From: Arthrobacter sp. zg-Y769
GTDB taxonomy: Bacteria > Actinomycetota > Actinomycetes > Actinomycetales > Micrococcaceae
NCBI RefSeq assembly: GCF_020907405.1
Contig: NZ_JAJJOE010000014.1
Coordinates: 62,001 to 126,000, forward strand
Length of the DNA stretch: 64,000 nt
Reading direction: 5' to 3'
Position numbers and translations under genes: made by a program. Under the pieces are notes generated by a model that was not told the origin of the DNA, searched no databases, and saw nothing but the letters and a program-made list of their open reading frames with translations. Positions 44,253 to 53,502 of this stretch are shown here, one piece after another (the stretch's first letter is position 1; every line of letters starts with the position of its first letter).

Positions 44253-45410
44253 TCAGGCAGCCTCAGGGCGGGCAGGCAGCCGCCGTACGCCTTTCAGCAG
44301 CTCATCGCGGTCTCCGCACAGCGCAATCCGGATCCAGCCCTCGCCAATAGACCCGAAAGTGGTGCCCGGGGCGACCGCCACTGACTCCTCTTCCAGGAAG
44401 CGCAGGGTCCAGTCCCGGACGTTTCCTCCGGTTACGGCGGACAGATCGGCCCAGAGGTAGAAGGCCCCCTGTGCCTCGAGATAGGGAATGCCCTTTTCGG
44501 CAAGGACCGCGCAGGCAGCATCCCGGTTCGCCCGGTAATGCGCGGACGCGGCATGCACGTAGTCCTGCGGCCCGGTCAGCGCGGCCAGGGCAGCGTACTG
44601 CGAGGGGGAGGCCACGCAGGAAACGATGGACTCCATGACCGTGCTCAGCACCGGCTCCAGTCCCTCCGGCAGCACCAGGGCGCCGATGCGCAAACCCGTC
44701 AGGCCATACGTCTTGGACAGCGTGAGGGAGGCGATCACGCGTTCCCCGGCATCTCCGTCGAAGGCGAGGGGACTGACATGGGGCACGTCGAAGGTGAACG
44801 CCTCGTAGCATTCGTCCGAAAGGATCCACAGGTCATGCCGCCGCGCCAGGTCCACCAGCGACCGGGTCAGTTCGCCGCTGAACACTGCTCCCAGCGGGTT
44901 GGACGGCGAGTTGAGCAGCAGCACCCGGGTACGGGGCGTCAGCAAAGCCTCAATGTCCTCCAGCTGCGGCTGGAACCCGTGCTCCGGATAAAGCGGGTAC
45001 TCCACCGGCACTGCATGCAGCAGCTTCGCCGTCATGGCAAACGTGGGATAGCCGGGATTCGGCACCAGGACTTCGTCGCCGGCGTCCAGGAGCAGGCTCA
45101 TCGCCAGATGCAGGCCCTGCTGCGCCCCGGCGGTGACGAACACCCGCTCCGCGGAAATCTCCCTTCCGCAGGCCTGGCCGGCATGCCGGGCAAAAGCGGA
45201 GCGCAGGGGAGCGATACCCGCGTTCGGGGTGTAGCCGGTCTCATCCCGGTCCAGCGTGGCCCGTGCGGCGTCGAGGATGTGTGCCGGGGTGGGGAAGCCG
45301 GGTTCGCCGATGCTCAGGACAACGGCGTCCGGCTTCGCCCACGCGGCCTGGGTGATTTCGCGGATCTGGTTGGGCGGGACCTTCCGGACATGGGGTGAGA
45401 GCTGTGCCAT
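44253..45410 (-). CDS. Class I/II pyridoxal-phosphate aminotransferase
   Basis: This is a 385-residue fold-type I aminotransferase. PLP-binding features: TAGAQQGLHLA, NSPSNPLGAVF (Asn), DECYEAFTF (Asp), and SLSKTYGLTGLRIG with the Schiff-base Lys; the C-terminal Arg lies in GWIRIALCGD. It resembles AspB/MalY-type aminotransferases; the amino acid is not known. The ATG at 45410 has TAGCAT at -12 to -7 and no good ribosome-binding site, so it is a likely leaderless gene. It is divergent from truB. Confidence 0.88.
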   Translation of the reverse strand: MAQLSPHVRKVPPNQIREITQAAWAKPDAVVLSIGEPGFPTPAHILDAARATLDRDETGYTPNAGIAPLRSAFARHAGQACGREISAERVFVTAGAQQGLHLAMSLLLDAGDEVLVPNPGYPTFAMTAKLLHAVPVEYPLYPEHGFQPQLEDIEALLTPRTRVLLLNSPSNPLGAVFSGELTRSLVDLARRHDLWILSDECYEAFTFDVPHVSPLAFDGDAGERVIASLTLSKTYGLTGLRIGALVLPEGLEPVLSTVMESIVSCVASPSQYAALAALTGPQDYVHAASAHYRANRDAACAVLAEKGIPYLEAQGAFYLWADLSAVTGGNVRDWTLRFLEEESVAVAPGTTFGSIGEGWIRIALCGDRDELLKGVRRLPARPEAA

Positions 45411-45474
45411 ATCCGAATGCTATCGCCGCCGGACGGGCAGCGGGGCCGCGGCTCGGGGGCCGCGTCCCGCAACA

Positions 45475-45480
45475 TATACT
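45475..45480 (+). promoter_or_regulatory. Leaderless -10 box of truB
   Basis: TATACT ends seven bases before the truB GTG at 45488, so transcription should begin at or one base before the start codon. GAAAGG is too close to the GTG to act as a normal ribosome-binding site. Confidence 0.55.
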
Positions 45481-45487
45481 GAAAGGC

Positions 45488-46396
45488 GTGAATTCAGGGC
45501 AGGTCCGTTCAGGACTGATTATTGTGGACAAGCCGCAGGGGTGGACGAGCCATGACGTGGTCGGCCGCCTGCGGAGGCTGGCAGGAACCCGGAAGGTCGG
45601 ACATGCGGGCACCCTGGATCCGATGGCCACCGGTGTACTGGTGGTGGGCATCAACAAGGCCACGCGCCTGCTGACCTACATTGTCGGCACCACCAAGACC
45701 TACGAGGCCACCATCCGGCTCGGACAGTCGACGGTAACGGACGACGCCGAGGGTGAAGTCACTGCCGAAACCATCGCCGCGGCCGTGACGGACGAGGAGA
45801 TCCGGGCAGCCGTGGCGGCCCTCACCGGCGACATTCAGCAGGTTCCCAGCAGCGTCAGCGCGATCAAAGTCAACGGCGAACGCTCCTACGCCAAGGTCCG
45901 CGCCGGCGGCGAGGTAAACCTGCCTGCCCGGCCGGTCACGGTCTCCCGCTTTGAGATCCACGACATCCGGCGCGAAAACGGCGGCCGGCTCCGCGACGTC
46001 GACGTCACCGTGGATTGCTCCTCCGGCACCTACATCCGTGCCCTGGCCCGCGACCTCGGTGCCGCGCTCCGCGTCGGCGGCCACCTGACGGCGCTGCGCC
46101 GCACCTGTGTGGGACCGTTCAGCCTGGAGCAGGCCTCCACCCTGGAGGAACTGGCCGAGGACCTGCGGGTCCTGGACCTGGACGACGCCGCGGCCGATCT
46201 CTTCCCGGTACGCAGGCTTTCCGAAGCCGAAGCCGGGGATCTCTCGCACGGCCGCCGGATCAGCGCCACCGGCAACGGCCAGCCCGGACCGGTGGCGGCC
46301 ATGGGCCCGGACGCCCGCGTGGTGGGACTGCTGGAGGACAAGGGCGAGCAGGCGAAGGCACTGCTGGTCTTCGCGCCTGGAAATGAGTTGGCGTAA
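45488..46396 (+). CDS. truB: tRNA pseudouridine-55 synthase
   Basis: TruB makes pseudouridine 55 in the T-loop of tRNAs. The protein is about 302 residues: catalytic D44 in GHAGTLDPMATG, preceded by IIVDKPQGWTSHDVV; YVRLGQ-like ATIRLGQSTVTDD; and CSSGTYIRALARDLG. A C-terminal PUA-like region (about 225-302) ends the chain. GTG at 45488 is taken as start because a TATACT -10 box lies just before it; the frame extends to 45395 without support. Two small membrane protein genes follow directly. Confidence 0.94.
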   Translation: MNSGQVRSGLIIVDKPQGWTSHDVVGRLRRLAGTRKVGHAGTLDPMATGVLVVGINKATRLLTYIVGTTKTYEATIRLGQSTVTDDAEGEVTAETIAAAVTDEEIRAAVAALTGDIQQVPSSVSAIKVNGERSYAKVRAGGEVNLPARPVTVSRFEIHDIRRENGGRLRDVDVTVDCSSGTYIRALARDLGAALRVGGHLTALRRTCVGPFSLEQASTLEELAEDLRVLDLDDAAADLFPVRRLSEAEAGDLSHGRRISATGNGQPGPVAAMGPDARVVGLLEDKGEQAKALLVFAPGNELA

Positions 46397-46765
46397 ATGG
46401 ACCCGCTGTTCCTTGTCGGTTCCCTGGTCTGCCTGGTGTCCGTGGTGCTGTGCATCGGCGCCGCCGCCCTGAAGCAGGGGCCGAACGATCTCACCATCCT
46501 GTCCGCGGCCGCCGTCGAACTGTTCCTGCTGGTCTACGGCGCCGCTTCCCTGATCCGCCTCGCCGGCGGCGAGGGGATCGCCGGGGAGGCCTGGGAGTTC
46601 TGGGGCTACCTGCTGACCGCACTGGTGATTCCGGTCGGGGCGCTCTGGTGGTCGCTCCTGGACCGGAGCCGCTGGAGCAACATTGTGCTTTCCGCGGTGG
46701 GAATCACCGTATTTGTCATGCTGTTCCGGATGGAGCAGATCTGGGACGGAGCAACTCTTCTATGA
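46397..46765 (+). CDS. Conserved small membrane protein downstream of truB
   Basis: This 122-residue protein has four transmembrane segments: FLVGSLVCLVSVVLCIGAAA, a second with ELFLLVYGAASLI, a third LLTALVIPVGALWWSLL and a fourth IVLSAVGITVFVMLF. I do not recognise a named family. The ATG follows the truB stop directly and its stop overlaps the next gene (ATGA), so all three are co-transcribed. Confidence 0.8.
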   Translation: MDPLFLVGSLVCLVSVVLCIGAAALKQGPNDLTILSAAAVELFLLVYGAASLIRLAGGEGIAGEAWEFWGYLLTALVIPVGALWWSLLDRSRWSNIVLSAVGITVFVMLFRMEQIWDGATLL

Positions 46766-47217
46766 ACCACAGCAATCACCGTGACGACGCCGGAGTCCCG
46801 GAGTCGTCCCCGTCCTCCCCGGCCGCACGCAATGCGGGCCCCGGCCGGCTGCTGGTAGCCGTTTACGCAATCTTCGCGCTGGCGGCCTCGGCACGGGCGG
46901 CTTTCCAGATCCTTACCAAGTTCGACCATGCACCGGTGGCCTACCTGCTGTCCGCCTTCGCGGCCGTGGTCTACGTCGTGGCAACCGTCGGCCTGGGCCG
47001 GTCCGGCTCCACCGCCTATAAGGTTTCCGTTGCGGCCGTGGGCGTGGAAATGTTCGGCGTGCTGGCTGTGGGAATCTTCGGCCTGATTGATCCCGCCGCA
47101 CTGCCTGATGACACGGTCTGGTCCGGCTTCGGCAGCGGTTACGGCTATGTGCCGCTGGTCCTGCCGATGATCGGGCTGTGGTGGCTTTACCGGCACCGCG
47201 CCGACGCGCGCCGCTGA
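46762..47217 (+). CDS. Conserved small membrane protein
   Basis: This 151-residue protein has an N-terminal hydrophilic segment (about 28 residues, Ser/Pro/His-rich) and four transmembrane segments (LLVAVYAIFALAASARA, VAYLLSAFAAVVYVVATVGL, VAAVGVEMFGVLAVGIFGL and YVPLVLPMIGLWWLY). RAAFQILTKFDHAPVAYLLS looks like a conserved loop. The start overlaps the previous stop (ATGA). The function is unknown; it is co-transcribed with truB. Confidence 0.8.
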   Translation: MNHSNHRDDAGVPESSPSSPAARNAGPGRLLVAVYAIFALAASARAAFQILTKFDHAPVAYLLSAFAAVVYVVATVGLGRSGSTAYKVSVAAVGVEMFGVLAVGIFGLIDPAALPDDTVWSGFGSGYGYVPLVLPMIGLWWLYRHRADARR

Positions 47218-47300
47218 GATAAGTATGCTTACCTGTTTCCCGGGGGTGCGTGAGACGATGGCAGGAACAACTTCCGTTCCAACTCCGTCAAGGGAGAGCC

Positions 47301-47948
47301 ATGAGCAACACAGCGCCGACACCGGGCGACAGGAACAGCCCTTCGGACACCGGCGTGCCGGGAACGTCCACACCTGACGCCTCCCGCCCGGATTCCGGGA
47401 GCCGGTCCGGCAAGCAGCCGGCGCGGAAACAGCGGGGAACCGGCAGGCAGCCCAAGGCACCCAAGGCACCCAGGGCCTACAAGAGCAGCGACGACTGGGG
47501 AGTCTTCCGCGCCGTCGTTATCGGCGTGGGCATCCTGGTAGCCGGGTTCGGCCTCTACAACCTCATCACCGGCACGGCCGGCCTGCCGGAGGGTTCCGGG
47601 GGAGAGGTCAATCCCACGCTGGAGAGCCAGTACCGTTTCTTCGCCGCCATGATGGTGGGCGTGGGCGCTGCGTTCGTGGCCATTGCGGTGAAATTCCAGT
47701 GGGCGAACATGCTCTGGCTCGTCTGCCTGATGGTGTTCCTGGGCGGGATCGGCCGGGTGCTTTCCTGGGCCTTCTCCGGAACTCCGCACTTCACCTTCAT
47801 TGTGCTGATGATCGTTGAGCTGGCCTTCCCGCCGGCGCTGCTGGTCTGGCACCGGTTCATAGCCAAGACCTCGGACCTGCGCCGCGAGTACAGCCAGCAG
47901 GGCGGCGGGGACGCCGGCGATCCGGGGATTGCGGGCGGTTCCCGGTAA
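47301..47948 (+). CDS. DUF4345 domain membrane protein
   Basis: This 215-residue protein has a disordered N-terminus of about 65 residues with Pro/Lys-rich KQPARKQRGTGRQPKAPKAP, then four transmembrane segments of the DUF4345 type (AVVIGVGILVAGFGLYNLI, YRFFAAMMVGVGAAFVAIAV, MLWLVCLMVFLGGIGRVLSW, and a last one ending in LLVWHRF). ATG 47301 follows AAGGGAGAGCC. The function is unknown. It stands between the truB group and ribF. Confidence 0.82.
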   Translation: MSNTAPTPGDRNSPSDTGVPGTSTPDASRPDSGSRSGKQPARKQRGTGRQPKAPKAPRAYKSSDDWGVFRAVVIGVGILVAGFGLYNLITGTAGLPEGSGGEVNPTLESQYRFFAAMMVGVGAAFVAIAVKFQWANMLWLVCLMVFLGGIGRVLSWAFSGTPHFTFIVLMIVELAFPPALLVWHRFIAKTSDLRREYSQQGGGDAGDPGIAGGSR

Positions 47949-47980
47949 GCGGTGCCGATCGGACATAATGGATAGGTCCC

Positions 47981-48003
47981 GGCGCGGCGGCTGCCGCCGC
48001 GCC
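47981..48003 (+). promoter_or_regulatory. ribF leader hairpin
   Basis: GGCGCGGCGGC-T-GCCGCCGCGCC is a perfect 11-bp inverted repeat about 50 bases before ribF. A CATAAT at 47964 may be the -10 box, which would place the hairpin in the 5' leader; it could instead terminate the upstream gene. Confidence 0.5.
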
Positions 48004-48056
48004 GACCCTGTATTAGCCATTCGAACGGCACTGGAAATTGCTGCTAAGGAGCCTGT

Positions 48057-49040
48057 GTGTACTACTGGAATGACCTGGCGGAAATCCCTGCCGATGTCGG
48101 TCCGACAGTAATCACCATCGGCAACTTCGACGGGGTGCACCTGGGGCACCAGCATGTGCTCAACCGCCTGGTGAAAGTGGCGCGTGCCCAGGATGCGGCC
48201 GCCGTGGCTATCTCCTTTGATCCCCATCCCGCGCAGGTGCACCGTCCCGAAAGCGCGCCGGAACTGATCATGGGCCTGGTGGACCGTGTGCAGGCGCTGG
48301 CGGACACCGGGCTGGACGGCCTGCTGATGATGCATTACACCCTGGACCTGGCTTCCCTTACCGCGGAGGAGTTTGTCCGCCGGGTGGTCGTGGACGCGCT
48401 GCACGCCAAAACCGTCGTCATCGGCCACGATGTGCGTTTCGGGCGGGGCAACGCCGGAGACCTCGACACCATGAGGGAGCTCGGCCGCAGGCTCGGATTC
48501 GATGTCGAGGCGGTGGACGATTTCGGTGCGCTTCCGGACGGCCCTGACTCCGGCCGGCGCTGCTCCTCCACCTGGATCCGCGAAGCGCTGCGGGAAGGCG
48601 ATGTCCGCACCGCCGCCCGTCTGCTGGGCCGCACCCACCGGATGCGCGGCGAGGTGGTGCACGGTGCGGCACGCGGCCGCGAACTGGGTTTCCCCACCGC
48701 GAACCTCGCCCCCGACGCCTCCGGCCTCATTCCCGCCGACGGCATTTACGCCGGCTGGCTGGTGGATGAGGCGGGCGCCCGTTGGCCCGCCGCGGTCTCC
48801 GTGGGTTCCAACCCCACGTTCGAGGGCGTCAGCCGGCAGGTCGAGGCACATGTCATCGACCGCCCCGCCGAGGACGTCGAGGACTTCAACCTGTACGGCC
48901 AGCACGTAATGGTGGAATTCGTGGACCGGCTGCGCGGCATGGTGGCCTACACCGGACCCGAGGCGCTGGTCGACCAGATGCGGCTCGACGTCGAACGCAC
49001 CCGAGAGGTCCTTTCGACAGAAAGCGGCACGGGCAGGTAA
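48057..49040 (+). CDS. ribF: Bifunctional riboflavin kinase/FMN adenylyltransferase
   Basis: RibF makes FMN and FAD from riboflavin and ATP. The 327-residue enzyme has the N-terminal adenylyltransferase domain (TIGNFDGVHLGHQHVL, with the HxGH-like site, and VVIGHDVRFGRGNAGD) and the C-terminal riboflavin kinase domain (GRELGFPTANLAPDASGLIPADGIYAG, given here in part as GFPTANL and DGIYAG). GTG at 48057 follows AAGGAG. The ribF-rpsO-pnp order is standard. Confidence 0.94.
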   Translation: MYYWNDLAEIPADVGPTVITIGNFDGVHLGHQHVLNRLVKVARAQDAAAVAISFDPHPAQVHRPESAPELIMGLVDRVQALADTGLDGLLMMHYTLDLASLTAEEFVRRVVVDALHAKTVVIGHDVRFGRGNAGDLDTMRELGRRLGFDVEAVDDFGALPDGPDSGRRCSSTWIREALREGDVRTAARLLGRTHRMRGEVVHGAARGRELGFPTANLAPDASGLIPADGIYAGWLVDEAGARWPAAVSVGSNPTFEGVSRQVEAHVIDRPAEDVEDFNLYGQHVMVEFVDRLRGMVAYTGPEALVDQMRLDVERTREVLSTESGTGR

Positions 49041-49049
49041 ACTGGATTC

Positions 49050-49147
49050 AAATTCGGCTGCGGTCCGTGGCGGCTGAATTTCTTTATGTTCCGGGGCTCA
49101 CGCCCGAGGACCAGAAAGATTCCCGGCAGCGAAGTGCTGACTCGGGC
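49050..49147 (+). promoter_or_regulatory. Structured rpsO leader, candidate S15-binding region
   Basis: Hairpin 1: AAATTCGGCTGC / GCGGCTGAATTT (49050-49081), a 12-bp stem with two wobble pairs. Element 2: GCCCGAG (49102) pairs with CTCGGGC (49141) and encloses CAGC-GAAGT-GCTG. The rpsO start lies 26 bases later. Ribosomal protein S15 represses its own mRNA in other bacteria through such folds. Confidence 0.45.
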
Positions 49148-49173
49148 CTCACGGCACAACTCTAGGAGTTACA

Positions 49174-49443
49174 TTGGCACTCGATCCCGCCGTCAAGCAG
49201 GAGATCATTCGGGAATTCGCTCGGGCTGAAGGGGACACCGGTTCCCCCGAGGTTCAGGTTGCTGTGCTTTCACGGCGCATCCTCGACCTGACCGAGCACC
49301 TGAAGACCCACAAGCACGACCACCACACCCGCCGCGGCCTGATGGCCATGGTTGGTCGCCGTCGTCGCATGCTTACCTACCTGCGCGAGACCGACATCGC
49401 CCGCTACCGTGCGCTCATCGAGCGCCTCGGCCTGCGTCGATAG
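49174..49443 (+). CDS. rpsO: Ribosomal protein S15
   Basis: This is an 89-residue uS15 of the 30S subunit, bound to the central domain of 16S r[40 protein letters not shown] and [12 protein letters not shown] are canonical. The start is TTG at 49174, preceded by TAGGAGTTACA. A folded leader precedes it and a terminator hairpin follows. Confidence 0.97.
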   Translation: MALDPAVKQEIIREFARAEGDTGSPEVQVAVLSRRILDLTEHLKTHKHDHHTRRGLMAMVGRRRRMLTYLRETDIARYRALIERLGLRR

Positions 49444-49452
49444 TCATTGTGG

Positions 49453-49490
49453 AAGGCGGCACCTGTGCACTGCACGGGGAGCCGCCTTTT
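49453..49490 (+). terminator. rpsO terminator or rpsO-pnp processing hairpin
   Basis: AAGGCGGC-A-CCTGTGCA-C-TGCACGGG-GA-GCCGCCTT followed by TT forms a two-tier 16-bp stem ten bases past the rpsO stop. It is a good intrinsic terminator; some transcripts may pass through to pnp. Confidence 0.8.
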
Positions 49491-49541
49491 GCGCAGGCAG
49501 GCATGGACACCGGGAAAGCCGGAAGCGCACCTGTCTGATCT

Positions 49542-49697
49542 GGTCCCCCCTCGAGGGGGACCGTGCAGGGTAGTAGCGAAGTACAGCAGTAAAGAAGAAC
49601 AGCAGTAAAGAAGCACAGCAAACATCACAGGAGTCAGCCAGCATCGCAGCATTCGCGGTCCTCGGTAGTGGTCTCCGGGAGATTCTGCCCGAGGACC
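49542..49697 (+). promoter_or_regulatory. pnp leader with hairpins and A-rich tandem repeat
   Basis: The 359-base rpsO-pnp gap holds no gene. After the rpsO terminator it contains GGTCCCCC-CTCGA-GGGGGACC (49542-49562), two copies of ACAGCAGTAAAGAAG (49583 and 49599), and GGTCCTCGG (49657) paired with CCGAGGACC (49689) around an inner TCTCC/GGAGA. In E. coli, RNase III and PNPase act on such a pnp leader to autoregulate. Confidence 0.5.
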
Positions 49698-49802
49698 TCG
49701 ATCGAAGACCGGGTGTTGAACGTGCGGCCCGTGCCGCACGGAAAGAAGTTCGATACGGTGCTGGGTGCCTCCGCCCACAGAAGAAACGGAGGTGACTCTC
49801 AT

Positions 49803-52028
49803 ATGGAGGGTCCCGAAATTCAGTTCTCAGAAGCCGTTATTGACAACGGCAAGTACGGCAAGCGCGTCATCCGGTTCGAAACCGGCCGCCTTGCCCAGCA
49901 GGCAGCCGGCTCGGCGATGGTCTACATTGACGAAGACACCGCCCTGCTCTCGGCCACGTCCGCCGGCAAGTCCCCGCGTGAAGGTTTCGACTTCTTCCCG
50001 CTGACCGTGGATGTCGAGGAGCGTATGTACGCTGCCGGCCGCATCCCGGGTTCGTTCTTCCGCCGCGAAGGCCGTCCGTCCACCGAAGCCATCCTGGCCT
50101 GCCGCCTGATGGACCGCCCGCTGCGCCCCGCCTTCGTCAAGGGCCTGCGCAACGAGGTCCAGATTGTCGTCACCGTCCTGGCGATCAATCCGGACGTGCT
50201 CTACGACGTGGTCGCGATCAACGCTTCCTCCATGTCCACCCAGCTGAGCGGCCTGCCGTTCTCCGGCCCGATCGGCGGCGTCCGCGTTGCCCTGGTCGAC
50301 GGCCAGTGGGTTGCCTTCCCGAAGCACTCCGAGCTGGAGCGCGCCGTGTTCTCCATGGTGGTAGCCGGCCGCATTGCCGGTGACGACGTCGCCATCATGA
50401 TGGTGGAAGCCGAAGCCACCGACAACGCCTGGAACCTCATCAAGGAAGAGGGCGCCACCGCCCCGACCGAAGAGGTTGTTGCAGAGGGCCTGGAAGCGGC
50501 TAAGCCGTTCATCAAGGTCCTGTGCGATGCCCAGTCGGACCTGGCTGCCCGCGCCGCCAAGCCCACCGTCGAGTTCCCGATCTTCCTGGATTACCAGGAC
50601 GACGTGTACGAGGCCGTTGAAGCCGCAGCCGGCGAGAAGCTGGCCAAGGTCTTCTCGATCGCCGACAAGCAGGAGCGCGACGCCGCTGCCGACGAGCTGA
50701 AGAACGAAGTCAAGGCCGCACTGGCCGAGAAGTTCGAAGGCCGCGAAGGCGAAGTCTCCGCTGCTTTCCGCTCCGTCACCAAGCAGGTTGTGCGCCAGCG
50801 CATCCTCAAGGAGCAGGTCCGCATCGACGGCCGCGGACTGACGGACATCCGCCAGCTCACCGCCGAGGTCGAGGTCCTGCCCCGCGTGCACGGTTCGGCC
50901 ATCTTCGAGCGCGGCGAAACCCAGATCATGGGTGTCACCACGCTGAACATGCTGAAGATGGAACAGCAGATCGACTCGCTGTCGCCGGTAACGCGCAAGC
51001 GCTACATGCACAACTACAACTTCCCGCCGTACTCCACCGGTGAGACCGGCCGCGTGGGTTCGCCCAAGCGCCGCGAAATCGGCCACGGCGCACTTGCAGA
51101 GCGCGCCCTGATGCCGGTGCTGCCCACGCGTGAAGAATTCCCGTACGCCATCCGCCAGGTCTCCGAAGCCCTGAGCTCCAACGGTTCCACCTCCATGGGT
51201 TCGGTCTGCGCCTCGACGCTGTCCATGCTCAACGCCGGTGTTCCGCTGCGCGCTCCGGTGGCAGGCATCGCCATGGGCCTGGTCTCCGACCAGGTTGACG
51301 GCGAAACCCGCTACGCCGCCCTGACCGATATCCTCGGCGCCGAAGATGCCTTCGGCGACATGGACTTCAAGGTTGCCGGTACCTCCGAGTTCGTCACGGC
51401 CATCCAGCTGGACACCAAGCTCGACGGTATCCCCGCCTCCGTGCTGGCAGCAGCACTGAAGCAGGCCCGCGAAGCCCGCCTGCACATCCTCGACGTGATG
51501 CAGGCCGCGATCGACGCTCCGGACGAACTCTCCGAGTTCGCCCCGCGCATCATCTCGGTCAAGATCCCCGTGGACAAGATCGGCGAGGTCATCGGCCCGA
51601 AGGGCAAGATGATCAACCAGATCCAGGAGGACACCGGCGCTGACATCTCCATCGAAGATGACGGCACCGTCCTCATCGGTGCAACCGACGGCGGCTCCGC
51701 CGAGGCTGCCCGCTCGGCGATCAACGCGATCGCCAACCCGCAGGTCCCCGAGATCGGCGAGCGTTACCTCGGCACGGTAGTCAAGACCACCACCTTCGGT
51801 GCCTTTGTCTCCCTGACTCCGGGCAAGGACGGCCTGCTGCACATCTCCGAGCTGCGTAAGCTCGCCGGCGGCAAGCGCGTGGACAACGTCGACGACGTCG
51901 TCTCCGTGGGCCAGAAGGTCCAGGTGGAAATCACCAAGATCGATGACCGTGGAAAGCTTTCGCTCTCCCCGGTGGTTGCCGAAGACGCCGAAGGCGAAGA
52001 AGCAGCAGAAACCGAGTCTGCAGAGTAA
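49803..52028 (+). CDS. pnp: Polyribonucleotide nucleotidyltransferase (PNPase)
   Basis: This 741-residue trimeric 3'-5' exoribonuclease (phosphorolysis) degrades mRNA and can add tails. Two RNase PH domains flank an alpha-helical domain ([26 protein letters not shown]; second half [18 protein letters not shown] and [14 protein letters not shown]), followed by KH ([12 protein letters not shown]) and S1 ([20 protein letters not shown]) domains. ATG at 49803 with GGAGGTGA upstream gives the usual N-terminus; the frame continues to 49668 in the leader. The next gene begins at the base after its stop. Confidence 0.96.
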   Translation: MEGPEIQFSEAVIDNGKYGKRVIRFETGRLAQQAAGSAMVYIDEDTALLSATSAGKSPREGFDFFPLTVDVEERMYAAGRIPGSFFRREGRPSTEAILACRLMDRPLRPAFVKGLRNEVQIVVTVLAINPDVLYDVVAINASSMSTQLSGLPFSGPIGGVRVALVDGQWVAFPKHSELERAVFSMVVAGRIAGDDVAIMMVEAEATDNAWNLIKEEGATAPTEEVVAEGLEAAKPFIKVLCDAQSDLAARAAKPTVEFPIFLDYQDDVYEAVEAAAGEKLAKVFSIADKQERDAAADELKNEVKAALAEKFEGREGEVSAAFRSVTKQVVRQRILKEQVRIDGRGLTDIRQLTAEVEVLPRVHGSAIFERGETQIMGVTTLNMLKMEQQIDSLSPVTRKRYMHNYNFPPYSTGETGRVGSPKRREIGHGALAERALMPVLPTREEFPYAIRQVSEALSSNGSTSMGSVCASTLSMLNAGVPLRAPVAGIAMGLVSDQVDGETRYAALTDILGAEDAFGDMDFKVAGTSEFVTAIQLDTKLDGIPASVLAAALKQAREARLHILDVMQAAIDAPDELSEFAPRIISVKIPVDKIGEVIGPKGKMINQIQEDTGADISIEDDGTVLIGATDGGSAEAARSAINAIANPQVPEIGERYLGTVVKTTTFGAFVSLTPGKDGLLHISELRKLAGGKRVDNVDDVVSVGQKVQVEITKIDDRGKLSLSPVVAEDAEGEEAAETESAE

Positions 52029-53435
52029 ATGCCGGAGAACTCCGATGGAAACCGTCCCGTGTCCCCTTCCTCGCCGAAGGGGCACGGGACGGTAGTCCAG
52101 CTTCCACTGACCACACTTTCCTCCGACCCGACCCTCGTGGTCGGCACTCCGGGAGGCGCCGTCGTGCGCCGATCGGTCCTGCCCGGCGGCGTTCGGGTAC
52201 TGACGGAGGAAATGCCGGGCCAGCGCAGCACGGCCATCGGATTCTGGGTTGGTGTCGGCTCGCGGGATGAAGCCGCGGGCCGGCACGGCTCTACACACTT
52301 CCTTGAGCATCTGCTGTTCAAGGGCACCAGCCGCCGCTCGGCGCTGGATATCGCCTCGGCATTTGACGAGGTGGGCGGTGAGTCCAATGCGGCCACCGCC
52401 AAGGAAAGCACCTGCTACTACGCACGCGTGCTGGACACCGATCTTCCGATGGCCATAGATGTCATCACAGATATGGTGACGTCCGCCGTCCTTGATCCGG
52501 AGGAACTGGAACAGGAACGCGACGTCATCCTGGAAGAGATCGCCATGGACAATGACGATCCGGCCGATCTCTGCCACGAAAAGTTTTCCGAGGCGGTCCT
52601 TGGCGACCACGCCCTCGGCCGTCCCATCGGCGGCACCCCCGACGCCATCCGCAGCGTGTCCCGCGAGGCAGTCCTGGAGCACTACCGGCGCTACTACCGG
52701 CCGGAGGAACTGGTGGTCACGGCCGCCGGGGGACTGGACCACGAGGAAGTCTGCGCCCTGGTGCTGGAAGCCCTGCAGACCGCCGGCTGGAACCTCGACC
52801 CGGCGGCAACGCCCGCCCCCCGGCGCGACACCGCACCGGCGCAGATCACCGGAACCGCCGGCGTGCAGGTCATCAACCGCCCGGTGGAACAGGCCAACAT
52901 CGTGATGGGCTGCCCCTCGCTCACCGCCACGGATGACCGCCGCTTTGCCATGAGCGTGCTGAACACGATCCTCGGCGGCGGTATGTCCTCCCGCCTGTTC
53001 CAGGAGATCCGCGAGAAGCGCGGCCTGGTGTACTCCACCTACTCCTTCTCGGCGTCGTACGCCGACGCCGGCTACTTCGGTATGTACGCGGGCTGCTCGC
53101 CTGCCAAGACCCGCCAGGTCATCGACCTGCTCGGCAGCGAACTGGAGCGCCTCGCCGCCGACGGCGTGGAGCCGGGCGAGCTGGCCAAGGCCCTGGGCCA
53201 GATCTCCGGCGGCATGGTGCTCGGGCTCGAGGATTCCGGTTCCCGGATGTCCCGCCTGGGCCGGGCAGAACTTGTCAGCGGCGAGTTCATCGACATCGAC
53301 GAGTCGCTGCGGCGGATCCATTCCGTCACCGCCGAACAGGTGCAGGAACTGGCTGCCGAACTGGCTGCCGCACCCCGCACCATCACCGTGGTGGGTCCGT
53401 TCGAGTCAGCCGCGGAACTCGGCTTCTCGGCGTAA
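52029..53435 (+). CDS. M16-family zinc metallopeptidase (processing-peptidase-like)
   Basis: This 468-residue pitrilysin-type peptidase has the inverted zinc motif H90-F-L-E-H94 within GSTHFLEHLLFKGT and a downstream Glu in ERDVILEEIAM as third ligand. The C-terminal half has the R-Y pair region as SRLFQEIREKRGLVYST. It resembles B. subtilis MlpA/YmxG, which lies next to pnp in many Gram-positive bacteria. The N-terminal 45 residues are a flexible extension without a signal peptide, so it is cytoplasmic. It is translationally coupled to pnp. Confidence 0.92.
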   Translation: MPENSDGNRPVSPSSPKGHGTVVQLPLTTLSSDPTLVVGTPGGAVVRRSVLPGGVRVLTEEMPGQRSTAIGFWVGVGSRDEAAGRHGSTHFLEHLLFKGTSRRSALDIASAFDEVGGESNAATAKESTCYYARVLDTDLPMAIDVITDMVTSAVLDPEELEQERDVILEEIAMDNDDPADLCHEKFSEAVLGDHALGRPIGGTPDAIRSVSREAVLEHYRRYYRPEELVVTAAGGLDHEEVCALVLEALQTAGWNLDPAATPAPRRDTAPAQITGTAGVQVINRPVEQANIVMGCPSLTATDDRRFAMSVLNTILGGGMSSRLFQEIREKRGLVYSTYSFSASYADAGYFGMYAGCSPAKTRQVIDLLGSELERLAADGVEPGELAKALGQISGGMVLGLEDSGSRMSRLGRAELVSGEFIDIDESLRRIHSVTAEQVQELAAELAAAPRTITVVGPFESAAELGFSA

Positions 53436-53502
53436 CTCTCCACGGGTCCCGCTGCTCCCGGAAGCTCTCCCCGCGGAACGGCTTAAATGCCGTCGGTATT
53501 GT

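Noticed and set aside
49827-53321. A 1164-residue reading frame antisense to pnp and the M16 peptidase gene.
   Set aside because: It is a high-GC shadow frame: composition is His/Gly/Asp-rich without domain motifs, and the plus strand codes two clear conserved genes.
53478-53493. A terminator between the M16 peptidase and the FadR-type gene (ACGGC-TTAAAT-GCCGT).
   Set aside because: The stem is only five base pairs with no T-run; it is too weak to annotate as a terminator.
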